From NCBI GenBank assembly GCA_022606425.2, contig JAHDVF020001468.1:1364001-1428000 (forward strand): DNA of 64,000 nucleotides, given 5' to 3'. Positions 63,217 to 64,000 of the stretch are shown piece after piece. The stretch is from Lepidostoma basale. Lineage: Eukaryota > Arthropoda > Insecta > Trichoptera > Lepidostomatidae. The position numbers and the translations under genes are program-made. Numbering within the stretch: position 1 is the stretch's first letter; each line of letters begins with the position of its first letter. The notes beneath the pieces were generated by a model, which ran no database searches, was not told the DNA's origin, and was given only the letters and a program-made list of their open reading frames with translations.

Positions 63217-64000
63217 TATAACTAACTAACCATCACGCCGTCTCCCCGAAGGGGTAGGCAGAAAGAATGGACTGCCACACTTTTCTTTCCCGACATATTT
63301 CTCTCGCTTCCTCAACATTCATACATCGTGTCATGCACGCGCGTCGATTTCTCTGACTCCTCACATGGCCGACATTCAATATTTGATTTATTTTTATTTG
63401 GTAGAAGAACACCATTGTGCACTCCCATTCTAGCTTTTTTGGATAGGTTTTTGTTTGCGATGACAACTTTAAGTGCACCATTCACATTGTTGCCTGCCCC
63501 AACCCTTCTTTCAATATCCCTCTCCACTCGCCCATCTCTTGTAAACATACTACCTAAATACACGAACTCAACTACTTGCTCCAAATTTTCACCATTTACG
63601 CTAATGTTGCAGACTGTCATGGTTTCTTCCTTTTCAAAAAGCATTACTTTGGACTTATTAACATTCATCATCAGATCATTTCGCATGCATACCTCATACA
63701 TACAATTCACCAGTACTTGTAGTTCATGCTCGTTGTCTGCAAGTAGGACAGCGTCATCCGCATACAAGAGATAGCTTACTGACACTCCGCTCATTTGGCA
63801 CCTTCATCTAACCCTTTCAGCTCTTTCATACATTTGTCCATATACAGATTAAATAACCACGGGGACATTACGCAACCCTGTTTCACACCTTTATTGATAT
63901 CAAACCAGGCTGTAAGATCAGTGCTTTCCGTGTATATCGACTAAAATTGCCGTGATCAGTTTTGTACTTATTCCATATTCAGACAATATTTTCCACAACT
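63217..64000 (-). pseudogene. RTE-1a LINE with reverse transcriptase part, cut by the window edge
   Basis: The most complete RTE-1 copy. From the right edge the minus strand reads LWKILSEYGISTKLITAI, then GVKQGCVMSPWLFNLYMD (a core reverse transcriptase block), then VSYLLYADDAVLLADNEHE with the catalytic YADD, NVNKSKVMLFEKEE, VEFVYLGSMFTRDGRVERD and NKNLSKKARMGVHNGVLLP. Frameshifts lie near 63945 and 63792. At about 63403 roughly 480 bp are deleted (LPTLMYG to HDQI), and the reading jumps to NIECRPCEESEKSTRVHD, the family 3' end out of frame. The stop and (GTTA)n tail are at 63225. The protein copies LINE RNA into DNA at the insertion site; this copy is inactive. The endonuclease would lie beyond the window. 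Confidence 0.92.

Overview
The window looks like AT-rich insect nuclear DNA, most likely from a moth or butterfly. Pointers are many fragments of RTE-like LINEs with microsatellite 3' ends, mariner relatives, a tRNA-derived SINE with a Lepidoptera-style 3' half, CR1/L2-like LINE tails and numerous short fold-back (MITE-like) elements. Lepidoptera is an inference from repeat style. I find no intact host gene, no rRNA, no convincing functional tRNA, no CRISPR and no virus. Nearly every open reading frame longer than 60 codons is a decayed transposon piece or a chance frame in low-complexity DNA.

The dominant repeat, called RTE-1 here, is represented by about 30 fragments on both strands. Nearly all are 5'-truncated and keep only the C-terminal end of a LINE polyprotein (motifs [44 protein letters not shown]) followed by a (GTTA)n or (GTTT)n tail. 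The copy at the right edge (63217-64000, minus) also keeps part of the reverse transcriptase with the YADD box. At least four copies have 12-15 bp target-site duplications. Two subfamilies are visible: 1a ('DQINQILNVGHVRS') and 1b ('LLKGGHIRSRNNRRA'). Other LINE lineages contribute similar C-terminal pieces: LINE-2 (LKWRWAGHICRRT), LINE-3 (VEDVVRWGRQRRRYW), several minor ones, and one CR1/L2-like piece at 40300-40960.

DNA transposons include a mariner with perfect 28-bp terminal repeats but a broken transposase (17824-19102), two internally deleted relatives (8767-9251 and 14170-15065), a hAT-type MITE with a perfect 8-bp duplication (27618-27860), a two-copy GGGTACGG MITE, two near-perfect 260-bp palindromes flanked by TA, and two elements (46001-47174 and 60972-61566) whose terminal motif is repeated internally. 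Insertions are often nested, for example at 35461-36290 and 57345-57795.

The most interesting signal is a short structured motif that recurs in the loops of several otherwise unrelated fold-back families: CTGANGA, one extra base, a small hairpin, then GAAAC and usually ATGTC or similar. This is the layout of a hammerhead ribozyme core. At 52752-52796 (minus) and 63078-63139 (plus) the flanks also form the expected stem I. A consistent one-base insertion relative to the classical core makes catalysis uncertain.

Between repeats lie single-copy AT-rich stretches. One of them, at 36736-36777, holds a small open segment between good splice signals, the only hint of a host exon.
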